A DNA stretch of 64,000 nucleotides from Rotaria sp. Silwood1 (Eukaryota > Rotifera > Eurotatoria > Philodinida > Philodinidae): assembly GCA_905250075.1 (NCBI GenBank), contig CAJNOP010000107.1, positions 62,551-126,550 of the forward strand, written 5' to 3'. The position numbers were made by a program, and so were the translations under genes. Below, in pieces: positions 11,956 to 23,330 of the stretch; position 1 is the first letter of the stretch, and every line of letters starts with the position of its first letter. The notes under the pieces are model-generated. The model saw only the letters and a list, made by a program, of their open reading frames with translations, searched no databases and was not told the DNA's origin.

Positions 11956-13531
11956 ATGACGTTTTCAAAACATTGTTTCTCGCTTATGAAGAAACTGACT
12001 CTACTTGTCTTGATTCTTGCTATCGTTATTCCTCTGTACTATGGTTCGACAAATCCAAAGTATCTTCTTTTGCGTCTTTTTCATTCTTTACTCTCAATCA
12101 AGCATTCTCTCGTGCCTGATCGAGCTCGACCAATGCTCAGTGCAGACTATCGTGCTTTTGAGAATATAATTCGTTTCAAACCATTATCTGAACTTGATTT
12201 ACTGACTGATCCATTAGAAATGACCAGAAAATTACGATCGTCTTTTCCGCTCAACACCATGATTCCTCGACCTTCTCACTGTCAGGTCAACAAACAACTG
12301 TACGAGTATGAAGGACACAAGGTAGAAGCGTATTGGATCAATCACCATACTGGAAAAGAACAAAGAAATACAGATCAGATTGTCATCTACTTTCACGGTG
12401 GAGCCTATGTAAGGGGTGATATTAACGGTAAGCCATGTGATATTCTCAGCTGGATGGTTTAATTTCAAAAGTCTATAACAAATTTATTTTTAACTGAAAT
12501 CTTACTATAGTCGCTGAGCAACGCAGATAAGATCTAGATGTTAACGTTTCACTCAGTGTAACTGAATCTTACGTGGAAGAGAATTTTTATTTTTCTAGAC
12601 AGACAGTATACTGCCAAAAAATTTGTTATGAGAATTAGTCAAAAAAGAAATCTTTTAAAAGCTTCGAAACAGCAAGTATTCTTTGAAGATTGAATTGAAT
12701 GTTACCAATTGTCCTTTTCAATTAAAAACTGATGCTGCGTGCTCATATGTATGCACAAAAATGAACATGCAATAATATGTATATGATAGACTTCTCATTT
12801 TGTTCCATCATAGATTATTTTTGCATTTTCTAATTAGTGCTTTAATAAAAAAAAATTATTTTACAGGTTATAGTGGCTTCGAGTGCCATTTGTCTTATCT
12901 TTTCAATATGTCTTTGCTTCATTTGGAATATCGTCTCGTTCCGGAACATCCACTGCCAGCAGCTGTCGACGATGCACTCGCACTTTATCGTGCTCTTCTT
13001 CGTAATGGTATCTCTTCTTCTCGTCTCATAATTATGGGAGATTCAGCTGGTGGTGGTCTTACTTTATTGACAGTTCAAGCTCTCCTCGATCGTAATTTAC
13101 CTATCCCTCGTGCTGTTATTACTATATCTCCGTGGACTGATTTATCATTGTCCGGTGAGAGTTACGAACGTAATCGACTAACTGATGTAATGCTTCGCTT
13201 AGAAAGCCTAAGCTGGAGTGTCGAACGAGCTTTGGGTTCGAATCATGCTCAAGTAGCACGGGATAGTCCTGTACACAGTCCTCTTTTCGGCTCATTTGAA
13301 GGGTTTCCTCCCATGTATATCACAGTGGGCACAGCAGAATTATTAGAAGATGACTCGAGACAAGTGGCAGCCAAAGCACAAAATGCAGGTGTGGATGTAA
13401 CATTGGAAGTCGGACTTCATATGGTACACGTGTATCCAATTTTATTTTCGTATTGTCCTGAAGCAAGAAATACACTCGATAACATTCGTCAATGGGTTGA
13501 AGCAAAATTTCAAGGAGAAATTAAGGCCTAA
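11956..13531 (+). CDS. Membrane-anchored HSL-type alpha/beta hydrolase
   Basis: Two exons, 11956-12427 and 12867-13531, with one 439 bp GT..AG intron; 378 residues. The family (hormone-sensitive lipase / arylacetamide deacetylase type esterases) hydrolyses ester or amide bonds of lipophilic substrates. Residues 12-29 form a hydrophobic signal anchor. The oxyanion motif HGGA is at 147-150 and the nucleophile elbow GDSAGG at 215-220 (Ser217). A likely catalytic Asp is 319 in LLEDDS and the His is 345 in HMVHVYP, so the triad is complete. YRLVPEHP-LPAAVDD is also typical of the family. The exon junction falls just after the HGG loop. The substrate is unknown. Bacterial or fungal ancestry is possible, as such genes are common among bdelloid transfers, but the intron shows it is domesticated. 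Confidence 0.88.
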
Positions 13532-14645
13532 TTAGGATTCATTGTCTATCTCGCTGCATCAATCATAATTCAGTTTATATTGATGAATATGAATTCTTTC
13601 TTTTTCGAATAAAATGAGATTATTTGGCATTTCTATACAGGCTCGTCAAAACAACAAGACATGCTTTTCATCGGAGATATACCTATGGTCCAGAAATTGA
13701 AAATTCTATCGAATTGTACTGATAGCAGTGAAAATCAGAGAAACACAGCGGTCAACATATTGACCTAAGACAAGCAAATCAGGAGGATCAAGTCAATCGA
13801 TTTTTATTTTTGTTAGTATTGAAGAGATTTATTTTGCCGTATAATTATTCACAGATGAACGAAAAAATTACATCTTTGTCTGAAATTTTCAGTATATACA
13901 AACTGCTTCTTCCAATTCGAGCGAATGTCAAAGAGAGAGATAGGAGTACAAAAAAAAGGCATAGTTAGCTATAATTGAGAACAGAGCTGATAACGGACCA
14001 CTTTTTTCATCCTGTTTTGGACCGATCGCTTCATTTGGACGTAGCCTGACCTATCTCAGGCTAGACTGATTTTTTTAAAATTCATCCTGCCATGGAATTC
14101 GTTCTGACCTGCAGGTAACTGCCAGTATAAACCAACCTGACCGATTATTGATTTAGTTCTTGATTGTAGAGAGAAAAGGATAATAGTCTTTCTGTGAAAG
14201 AAATCATAATAGATAGCAAGTAACCTAGAATGTATTCGTGCAGTTGATAAGTGATGATGAATAGCTTGCTTTTGATAGATCATAGCACTCTTATAATTTT
14301 GTATCATCTTATATGATACTGCTACGCACATATAGTCGTGGACGAAAGTAGGTATCCCCCATCACCCTTGAAGTAGTATTATATTTCTTCATTTTGAACT
14401 GATATTTCGTATGCGTTTCGGCATCATTGAACTCTGATTGCAAGCACCACCGCATTATACATTGGTTGACATTTGCTGCAGATATCACTAGCATATTATC
14501 ATCACCTTATGAAAGTCATATCTCAGTCATTTTTCGACATTTACTTTCGCGCTATCTTCATTCAAAAGCCCAGCAGTGCAGTTATTCCCAGTAAAATTTT
14601 GGTGAGAGGAGATCCTGAAATAGTGGAGATCTGAAGTTCCGATTG
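13532..14645. other. Intergenic, no recognisable gene
   Basis: Downstream of the hydrolase. An AATAAAATG-type polyadenylation context lies near 13605. Around 13990-14150 the sequence is less AT-rich, with repeated CCTGACC-like words, but no gene or clear inverted ends could be assigned. Confidence 0.45.
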
Positions 14646-14752
14646 AAGGTTATGTGGATGTGGATGTGGGTGTGCATGTGTGTTTAGGTATTTTCTTGAA
14701 AAAAACTCACATCAATACCCCCAACCCCAACCCATCACATCCACACCCTATC
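14646..14752. repeat. Telomere-like fold-back cassette
   Basis: GTGGATGTGGATGTGGGTGTG, a spacer with TATTTTCTTG, then CCCCAACCCCAACCC ... CACATCCACACCC. Confidence 0.75.
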
Positions 14753-15362
14753 TGCTTAGTATTGTATTATCGTTCTATCTTATACAAAAACTGTCATAGA
14801 ATTTACATAAAACGATGTATATAAGGTAAATCTTTTCAACATAATAACAACTGTCTCTTTCTTTCATATAACATAGAAATAGTTCAATATTTCAGTAGAA
14901 AGATCTGAAAAATACAATCTTGTTTATGGAAGATTTATGAAAATTTATGATGAATAAATTAAATTTACAGAATAATCTGCAAGTCAATAGTCATAAGACG
15001 GAAAAAAAGCATACCCATGTTTGTGAGCCACAGAAATTTGTTGACCTGAAAAATTCCACCTTTTTAGATTGTTTAAAGACCAGACAAACAATAAAATGGG
15101 TAGTATTTTCTTTTTCTAATCATGTGTAATCAAGGATATCGTAAAATAATATCGATTCTTGTCATATAAGCAAATATTTGAAAGTGTGAGCGAGAAAACA
15201 TTAAAAAACTACCAACTTACCACTGTGGGAATGATGAGTAAGAGGTAGTTACTCATTTTTCTCAACATACATGAGTCAAGTCTTATCAGTGACAATAATA
15301 CTTGACAAGTATATATCAGAGTATCTGAGTCTCACGATATTCTCATTTCTCTACCAACAATT
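14753..15362. other. Intergenic, no recognisable gene
   Basis: AT-rich, likely the 5' flank of the small Cys/His gene. Short frames here have no motif. Confidence 0.45.
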
Positions 15363-15584
15363 ATGCCGTGTCGCAAATGTGGTTGCAAATCGTTTGTTTG
15401 GAATCCAGTATCGGCTGTTCAAAAAGCTACTTCTGGCTGCAATTTCTCAGTGAATGTACCGGGTAAGGATGGATCAACAGCCAGTGCAACGTTAGGCACA
15501 CTTCCTCTGCAAGATAATAAATCGGATCAGACAGCTTATCGTAACTGCATGTGTGGTCATCATTATAATTACCATGAACAATGA
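15363..15584 (+). CDS. Small Cys/His-rich protein, probable zinc binder
   Basis: 73 residues, intronless, ATG start. The N-terminus has CRKCGC (Cys3, Cys6, Cys8) and the C-terminus has CMCGHHYNYHE. Together they provide two clusters that could bind one or two zinc ions. The middle is Gly/Ser/Thr-rich and polar. There is no signal peptide or membrane segment. I do not recognise a named family. Clustering of Cys and His at both ends and a non-random composition in an AT-rich region argue for a real gene. Function is unknown. Confidence 0.6.
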   Translation: MPCRKCGCKSFVWNPVSAVQKATSGCNFSVNVPGKDGSTASATLGTLPLQDNKSDQTAYRNCMCGHHYNYHEQ

Positions 15585-15807
15585 AAATGTAAAACTCTTT
15601 AACAAATTATTTTAATCACGAATTCAATTTTCTTTTATAGCATAAAAAAACTAATTTTCTTCATATGAATCTATAAATGAAGACATTTTTTATATATACA
15701 ATAGCAAATATGATTTAGCATGAAACTGCATATCACAGCTGCCAACAGGCCACAAAAAAGCTACCTGGTCTGTAGTATATTGGAGGGTATATAATAAAAA
15801 AAATTGT
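15585..15807. other. Intergenic
   Basis: AT-rich spacer after the small Cys/His gene. Nothing identified. Confidence 0.4.
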
Positions 15808-15890
15808 GCAACTATGAGAGTGAGTATGGATACGAAAGAGACGTCATTCCCATCACTCGCGTTCACACTCACACTTACCCGCGTCGGTAT
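15808..15890. repeat. Telomere-like fold-back cassette
   Basis: GAGAGTGAGTATGG, a spacer with GAAAGAGACGTC, then CACTCGCGTTCACACTCACAC. A strongly degenerate member. Confidence 0.55.
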
Positions 15891-16274
15891 CTGTTCAAAA
15901 CTGTGAAAGTGAATCAATTGTTCCTTCATGAGTACAGCTAACTGTTGCCTTTTTATTTTTCTCTTCGATTCTTGTCAAAAAGCATGCAACGTGTTAGAGA
16001 GCTGATTTCTACTTCTGATTACTTTATTCATATAAATATCAATGTTCTTCTCTTTCATCCACACCGACGGTGTCAATTTTGCCAACTTTCTTCATTCTAC
16101 TGGTTCAAATGTCTGTCAACATAAAATTTTCCTAGCCACCCACGATAGCAAAATTCTTCGATCCCAATCCGTCTTTTCCTCAATATCAAGAGACAAATTG
16201 ATTAAGTGTCAGTTTTTTAAACAACTACTATATAAAAATGTCACACAAAAAATGAATGAAAATATGTCTTTTTA

Positions 16275-17097
16275 AGAATCCCAGATAACGATGTTATTAA
16301 TGAGCTCGTTATATATGGCTTGAAAGAATAATGATACAGATCGTTTGCTGCATTGTGTGGGCATACGAAGGTGTTAGAACTTTTATTGGCACATGAAAAT
16401 ATTAATCAATCGATCAAAAATCAATGGGGTTGCGCTACTAAAGATGAAGGTCCTGCTCACTTAAAGTTTTTGTTTCATAAAATGCCAACAATAGACAAGA
16501 CCGTTACCATCAACGAATATAAAGATTGTATTCAAGAATCAATCGAATGGTTCGATACATATAAACGTGCCTACCGAATCTCTTACAGGAATCACACTTA
16601 TTTAGAGCAATGGCTAACTAAAGTATACCAAACTTAATCAAGATTTAGCCAATGGTGGATTCGATTTTCGGTTTAAGATAAGCTTCGCAATGAACATCAC
16701 AGTTAATAATGACAATGATCTTTAAAAGGGCTTTAGTCAATACATTTTCGTTGCCATTCTGAGTCATCATCTGCAACTACAACAGTATCGTCATTGTATT
16801 GAGACAACCTATTGTGATACGAACATGAAAAACTTAGAATTAGACTAACATGAAGAAAGTAAATTTATTCTGATGAGAACGTTTCTCTCCTCCTCACTTG
16901 ATCAAGCCGTCACACAGAGTTTTCTAATGAATCACCCTCTCGATTTGAAGTTGAATCATCAAGTCATATTTGCTTATCACATTCGAAATCCATATCAAGC
17001 CATTGAGGTCAAAAAGAATCTCGATTGTATAAGTTATATCGAACTCGGCCAGTGTGTCTTCAATAATGCTGAATCGCTTTTTAATCGCAGAGAATGA
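16275..17097 (+). pseudogene. Ankyrin repeat - mono-ADP-ribosyltransferase pseudogene
   Basis: An ankyrin repeat signature (ALCGHTKVLELLLAHENI) runs in the same frame as an upstream partial repeat, with two adjacent stops (TAA TGA) between them near 16328. Downstream, after further stops and a frame change, an open stretch (16873-17097) has FLSSSLDQAVTQSF, which corresponds to the serine motif of R-S-E class ADP-ribosyltransferases, and SYIELGQCVF where the ExE loop is expected. The loop is degenerate. The order fits Ank-ART proteins known in rotifers. At least four breaks make this a dead copy. Confidence 0.55.
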
Positions 17098-17469
17098 TTT
17101 TTTTGTGTTCTCCCTATACCAGAGAAAATAAAAAGTCTCTTGAGGATGAAACTTAACGAGAATATTGAACCCGCACCTTCAAGATATCTGCTAAAAGCAG
17201 GAGAAAATGCAATCTGACAAATAAAACCAATTAGTCCCAACTCGTCTATAATCTCAGCTGTACCCTAGTAAGTTGAGATAAGAGCAGAAGATGAATCGAA
17301 CCTACATCAGAACCGTATCCTGTATCTAAAATCTAAACTCTACCGATATCTGTAACGTTTGCACTAATGGCCGTATCATGGATCGCACCGTGACACTCGA
17401 GTAACTCTATTTGATGAATTGTTTATTTTTTGTGGCAGTTATTCAGATGAGAACTATTAATATTCTTGA

Positions 17470-17535
17470 GTGTAATTGTGTGGATGTGGATGGGTGAGTG
17501 CTAATTACGAGAAAATCACACCCACACCTATACTC
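17470..17535. repeat. Telomere-like fold-back cassette
   Basis: GTGTGGATGTGGATGGGTGAG, spacer TAATTACGAGAAAA, then TCACACCCACACC. Confidence 0.75.
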
Positions 17536-17791
17536 TATCAATTGTAAAAAAAAGCCGTTAGTATCCAATCCCAGTGCTGTTGGTCCTCAATATCTTTATG
17601 CCAATAGAAATGATGTATCAGCCACAAGTGTTTTTCTTTTCTCATTTCTGCATCAAACATTTCAATAAGGAAAGATGAATATAATTAATGTTGTTGTTTT
17701 CTTTGTAATGTAACCTTTGAATTCTTGTTTTTCATTCAAATTCTTTTATTTTCTCAGTATTTTATGCGATATGAGGAATGTCGGTACTCTA

Positions 17792-18461
17792 ATGTGGCTT
17801 CGAATATTACTTATCTTATCATTTACTTCAGTTTTAACATTTGTTCTAACCTTAATTATATGTAGTCAAATACCGAACAATATTCCACCAGACCAAAACT
17901 TACCTTAAATATCCGAACTTGGAATTTGTCAAGCACATTATTATTTTATGTCCAGTTTTATAATTATGATTCCACAACTTTTAATCATATTTATTGGTAG
18001 ACTTCAATTTCTACTCCAATCTCAAACAATTATTCATCGGGCTATAATATTTTTTTATTTATATCATTACACTTGTCTCTGGTATATTTGTTCTAATTAT
18101 GACCATAGTAAGTCTTAATGATCGTGAAAATATACACGATATGGATGCTATTGGTACATTTGATTCCATTTCAATCTATTGTATTCTTCATACAATACTT
18201 ATAATTTATCTTTTTATTTATCGATCAAAAGCTTCCGAACATTCGAATGTCATTTCCCCATTGTGGTTTCTTGGATGCACGATCATCATATTTGCCTGTT
18301 CTATTATTTAGAGAATTACATTTACAAGTATTCCTGAATGTATTGCTGCTGGAACACCTTTTCTCTATTTTCTTGCTTTTGCAGCATAATTTTGAACACA
18401 AACAAAACAAATGATGAATCCCACTTTTACTGTACACTATTCAAATCGAAGAGAAACTTAA
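17792..18461 (+). pseudogene. DRAM / TMEM150 / FRAG1-type membrane protein pseudogene
   Basis: Translations show a multi-pass protein of the DRAM/TMEM150 type: an N-terminal helix, then the conserved xISELG loop (here LP-stop-ISELG, where the stop replaces a residue that is usually Tyr), three more hydrophobic helices, and a C-terminal helix with FLYFLAFA. Breaks include TAA near 17906, a frameshift near 18060-18070, TAG near 18310 and TAA near 18387. Overall order is preserved, so the decay is recent or moderate. Intact family members are polytopic proteins of lysosomal, Golgi or plasma membranes. Confidence 0.6.
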
Positions 18462-18617
18462 AATGACTATGAAGTATCGTGAATTAAATCTATCAGACCT
18501 GTTTCTACATATGCTTTTCTCGTTTCATTTTGCATAAAAGTTCTTTGAAGAATCAAGAATAACTGTATGCATTTCTCTTCACAGAAAAAAAAATCCATGC
18601 TTCTACTTTCTTCTGAT

Positions 18618-18715
18618 GTAAGTGTGGGTATGGACGTTAGTGGGGATGTTGGTGTGTCTTATTCAAATGAATTTTCATATTCACACTCACAGTCGTCTAC
18701 GTCCATCACAATTAA
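18618..18715. repeat. Degenerate telomere-like fold-back cassette
   Basis: GTGTGGGTATGG and GTGGGGATGTTGGTGTG on the left, CACACTCACAG and GTCCATCACA on the right. Weak but in the same order as the others. Confidence 0.5.
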
Positions 18716-19055
18716 ATCATATCCTCATATCGCAATAAATTATGATACATAGTATTTTATAGAGATCTTTTTCGTTCCAAGTTAGAATAGATTCGAGAAT
18801 GGTGCGAGCTTTATTAAAAAGACATAGATGACACATACATAAGTAGAAATAGTAATGCAAGATTAAGTCTTGTAACAAGTCATTGCATATGAACATAATA
18901 ATTCGACTACGATACTTGATTAATCTGATGAAAGCGATTGTTACAAATAAAAATATTATTAGTTCTAAGAATATTTTTTGGATTTATTGTTGCTGAACTT
19001 TAAATAGAAACATGTTTGGTCAAGGTGTTTTCGCAAAAGACGAATAATATTCTAG

Positions 19056-21035
19056 TTAACGTATCCATAACTGAATATTTTCCTTACAACAACCACATCT
19101 TCCTATATGAATTGTAGACGGTAGAGAAAACTTTAACCACATAATGACATTTGAAGATATTCTGGATGATGACCATCTATTTATACAGTCATCATCACAT
19201 CGAACTGTTAACGATCGAAGATTGATTAATTCGTTAACAATATAGACTATACATTCTTTATTGCTGACTCGAATAGTAAGTATTTCACATAGCTTACCTA
19301 ATAGTGAACGACTCAATTCAACACATTGTTCCATGTTATAAAATATATATCGACCCAATGAGTCATATTGTAGCAAACTAAGTCTACGGATCGATGCATG
19401 TCGAATCTCTGCTAGAAAGAATTTTGAAGTTGACGTCGTAGAATAGACAATGCTCAATGAATATAAATTAGGGGACTTATCAAGCAAAGTGTACAGGTGA
19501 GATTGATTAACGTCATCAAGACACAAGACAACATTAAGTGAGAACAATTGATTAAGTTTTGGAACTAAGTACCAAAAGTATTTATCGAGTGGAAGTGTAA
19601 CAGAAAGTTCACTGATGTTGCTAAATATCGGAATAACACATGTACTATTCAAAGAAGTAAAAAATCTCATCATCAGATCTTTTTGAATCTCACTGTCCGA
19701 AAGTGAAACTGATTCCATTTCATTAGAAATCGATCGAAACATTCTGCTAATTCTTTCACAACAAGTGATTGATCGTTGGAAAGAAGTTGTTGGCTTTCTA
19801 TCTAATTCTAGAGGACTTGGATATTCTCTAAACGAAGTAACATTTACGTCACAAGTGAAATTGTATAGTAATTTGTGCTTAGTATCAAATGGCCAATAAT
19901 CATTCTCATACGGACTGGTCGATTTACACCACAGATAATCAGTCATATTAATAGAATGTGCGAAAGTATAAGGTAATGTATAATATAAAATGTCATATGT
20001 GCGTGAATTAACTGACTTCCAATAACATCGAATAAAACATCGGTAATGTTCAAGCCAAAAATGACTTTGAAATGAGCACAAGAGATTATTCACTCGCAGC
20101 TCTATTTCATCTAATTTATTCGAATAATTAGCCATTTTACATCGAAATATTTTCAGCTTGGGCAAATGGTTTGTAATGACATTTTCCCATTGATACCCAT
20201 CCATAAACATCGATAAGGATTCGATTGATAAATGACATAAATTAGGCATCTTTTGTAAAAGAATTACTAGTTCATCTGTTCCAATTGATAAAACCCTATT
20301 TGATGTGTGTCCTTCATTTAGCTCAAACTTAACTAAAGATGGAACAAGCAGCATAGCAGTGTATACTACATCAAAATATGAATCAATATAGAAATATCGA
20401 AGATGAGGTGTGCATTGAAATAGATTAGATAATGAGCATCTACTAAGAGAAAAATTCTGAATAGATACATATTTGAGAGATGCAGAGATTGTGGATGGCC
20501 AGAAAAATTGAGTTTTGCATGATATTATACTACTCAGATTGCACCGTATCAACTTTGGTATATTCCATATTTTGTCAATTACAGTATAGTTATGAGTCTC
20601 ATTTGATAAAATGCAACAGTCAATCAAACTCATGTCAATGAGATGAGGTAGATAATCGAATGCCAATGCTATTCGATTCATAATCTGTTTTGAATGAATA
20701 TGATGTAATGAAAGTGATTGTAAATTAATAAATCGGCGAAGATCATCATAAAGTGAAAAATATTGAATTTGTAATGGTGTTTCCTTGTCATTTGAAACAG
20801 TCAAAGAAATAACTTGATTGGCAATCTCTGATAGATGGAATCGATAGAAAATGTTGAAATCGGTTAAAGTCATAAAACGTAGATCAACATGGCGAGTTGT
20901 TCGTAGATAGAGAAAAATAAGTTGATTAAAGCGAAGGTTAAGAGATTGAAATGATCGTAAAATTTGACCAATACTCATATAATCGAATATATCGAACAAC
21001 AGCTCATTGGATAAAGATTCTAATTTCATTGTCAT
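19056..21035 (-). CDS. F-box protein with LRR-like C-terminal region
   Basis: A single uninterrupted exon of 659 codons. An F-box lies at about residues 3-45 (LESLSNELLFDIFDYM, then LRFNQLIFLYL). The rest consists of irregular leucine-rich units (LQSLSLHHI, LPHLIDMSLI, LCHLSIESL, LYSLSIVY, LRSLTVRC), as in the expanded bdelloid F-box family. The usual role is substrate recognition in SCF-type Cullin-RING ubiquitin ligases via Skp1 (family knowledge). The substrate is unknown. A second Met at residue 3 could also be the start. Two other F-box genes in this window are broken; this is the only intact copy. Confidence 0.85.
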   Translation of the reverse strand: MTMKLESLSNELLFDIFDYMSIGQILRSFQSLNLRFNQLIFLYLRTTRHVDLRFMTLTDFNIFYRFHLSEIANQVISLTVSNDKETPLQIQYFSLYDDLRRFINLQSLSLHHIHSKQIMNRIALAFDYLPHLIDMSLIDCCILSNETHNYTVIDKIWNIPKLIRCNLSSIISCKTQFFWPSTISASLKYVSIQNFSLSRCSLSNLFQCTPHLRYFYIDSYFDVVYTAMLLVPSLVKFELNEGHTSNRVLSIGTDELVILLQKMPNLCHLSIESLSMFMDGYQWENVITNHLPKLKIFRCKMANYSNKLDEIELRVNNLLCSFQSHFWLEHYRCFIRCYWKSVNSRTYDILYYTLPYTFAHSINMTDYLWCKSTSPYENDYWPFDTKHKLLYNFTCDVNVTSFREYPSPLELDRKPTTSFQRSITCCERISRMFRSISNEMESVSLSDSEIQKDLMMRFFTSLNSTCVIPIFSNISELSVTLPLDKYFWYLVPKLNQLFSLNVVLCLDDVNQSHLYTLLDKSPNLYSLSIVYSTTSTSKFFLAEIRHASIRRLSLLQYDSLGRYIFYNMEQCVELSRSLLGKLCEILTIRVSNKECIVYIVNELINLRSLTVRCDDDCINRWSSSRISSNVIMWLKFSLPSTIHIGRCGCCKENIQLWIR

Positions 21036-21474
21036 TCTTTAATTCAGTTGTAAAAAAAAATGAATAAAAGATCATTTTTATCTAGCAATAAATAACTTTA
21101 ATATTTATCGTCTTCATAGAATACCACATCTCCGTACGTGCTGTAAGTTCTTTTTATTATTTCTTCGTATTCATCATTTTCCTCTATAATAACTAATAAC
21201 ACGTTTGAATTGTTGTCATAACTGAATGTGCTGTTGGGAGTTTGATTTTATTAAGATATTTATTACATTTTGACAGGTTTTCACTGACAGCTTTGACGTT
21301 TTACTTGAGTCTATGAAGCTCTATGTTTATTGTTCATTATTTTTTCTGATAAAAGGGCTGAAAAAAGATTCAATAAAAAATTTGCAACAATTTGTCATGG
21401 GTGTTCTATAATGAATGGCCGGTTTTTACATCTCTTTTTTACCATTGAGTAAGTTTAATTTTAAAACAATGGTA

Positions 21475-21770
21475 TGAGGGTGAGTGAATTTGAATAAACT
21501 CTCACAGTCCGGATTTCAATCTGGTTAAATATTTTTCGATGGAACATTGCGTGTGTAGATATAGGTGTGAGTAAAGAGAAGAACTACACCCACACCCACA
21601 CTCTTCTTCATTAGTCAATCAATTTTATCTTCTTTTGTTTGGGAACATCTTTATCATTATAAAGAAACTCTGAGGGCGTGAGTGTGAGTGTACTTGTAAA
21701 TGAAGAGGAGATCCACATTCGCGCCCTACTCATACTCATATCCCGTCCACAGCCACACCTACCCACCATC
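21475..21770. repeat. Three clustered telomere-like fold-back cassettes
   Basis: Units at 21475-21520 (weak), 21548-21605 (GTGTAGATATAGGTGTGAG, spacer AAAGAGAAGAA, CTACACCCACACCCACAC) and 21670-21770 (GGGCGTGAGTGTGAGTG, spacer AAATGAAGAGGAG, then CACATTCGCGCCC ... CACACC). Confidence 0.7.
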
Positions 21771-23063
21771 AAGCTGTTTTATTGTGAAAAATCAATTAGT
21801 TTAGAGATTGTGAAGTAGTAGTTTCATGTTCCAATTTTTTGTACTCTCATCTTTTGGAATATACTACTTTTCCCGATTTTTCTCAGCTATACTCTTCAAC
21901 AGAACAGTGCAGAATATTGTTCACCATTACAATAACATTTTAGAGTGGTTTTTTTTGCTCTTCTGCTACCACTACATATGTGTTGTCTGCAGAAAGCATT
22001 TATGTTGTGCTAGGCAATATTGATTTGTTTCGACAACATCTACATCCCACCCCACGCCCATTAATCATTCGAACGAAGTTTTCGAGTTCTCAAAGATACA
22101 ATAGGTGCTGTTTTGATTTTTTGAAATAGAGGAGCACACATAAGATTCAGCCCTTGTCAAGATGCATCATCATTTTGAACATCCAATTCATTGGTGACAG
22201 CAATTTCTCGCTTGTTCTGTTGTTACCAACATATTTCTTTTAGTGTGGAGAAATATTTTTCTGATTAAAACAAAGGCTTGTCACTTTATAGGAACGTTAT
22301 TTTATATTCGTAACACTTATAAAATGGTTGGTTATTATTGGATCCAATAGAATGTCATATGTACAATTATGGATGTTGGTCTTTCTATTATTCACACCTA
22401 CACCTTTAAGTCTGAGCTTTACAGAATCCAACACATCCAAATTTCTCATAAAGGATATTAACAACAGGAAAACTACTGAACAACATCAACAACACAGCCT
22501 CGACAATTGTACAATATTCCAAAGTCTTCCTCGAAATTTGAATAACTAGAATAGATTTGTAAATCCAGTTACTTTTCTGACGATCTATTATCTTGAAGAA
22601 CAACTACGTCTAATCTGTGAGACATTTTCATTTTACATGTTTTATTAATATAAGGAGATTTAAAAAAATATGTGAGTTTCACATTTCAACACTAAGGATG
22701 TTGCACTAATAAGATTTTCCTCGAACAACGTATATTAAGTAGATTAGGAGTAAAATAGTGTAGATTTATTTGTCGTACTTGGTAATGACAAAGATTATTC
22801 TGAAATCGTTCTTTCAAAGTGATCATGAAATAGAATTTCACTTTTATGATGATGTTAAGTTCTACCATCAATAAAAATGAAATTTATGCAATTCAGTTTA
22901 AGATGTGCTTTATCATTTTTTACCTATTATAAATAGCATGTGCCCTATGAATAACAAGTTGTTCAATATCAGATAATGCAAGCAGTAATAAAGGAATATA
23001 TGTATTTGCTTATTATTTTGGAACTTCAAAATTGAAATAAGTATACGTAGACATTTTTTTGCT
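21771..23063. other. Intergenic, no recognisable gene
   Basis: AT-rich DNA. The small frames here (21826-22023, 22328-22549) lack motifs. A run of CCCACCCCACGCCC near 22047 is a lone C-rich fragment of the cassette family. Confidence 0.4.
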
Positions 23064-23120
23064 GAGTGTGGCTGTGTTTCTTTCTTATATCAACACCCAC
23101 ACCCTCGCAACCACATCCTG
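23064..23120. repeat. Telomere-like fold-back cassette
   Basis: GAGTGTGGCTGTGTT, spacer TCTTTCTTATAT, then CAACACCCACACCCTCGC. It shows the recurring GTGTT...CAACACCC core. Confidence 0.75.
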
Positions 23121-23330
23121 TACACGTGCAAGCATATATATATATACAACAAACTTATTTTATTTCTTATGACTCTCGTTGTAGTCAAGAAAACAAGTTA
23201 ACACTTATAACCAATACTTCTAATATGATGTATGCAATGTTGTATGTAATTACACAACTTTTCGCAATTCTTTTCCACGCACATGGTTGAAGTCTTTTTT
23301 GTTCCATTCAGAAATTCTGTCGGAGTAAAA

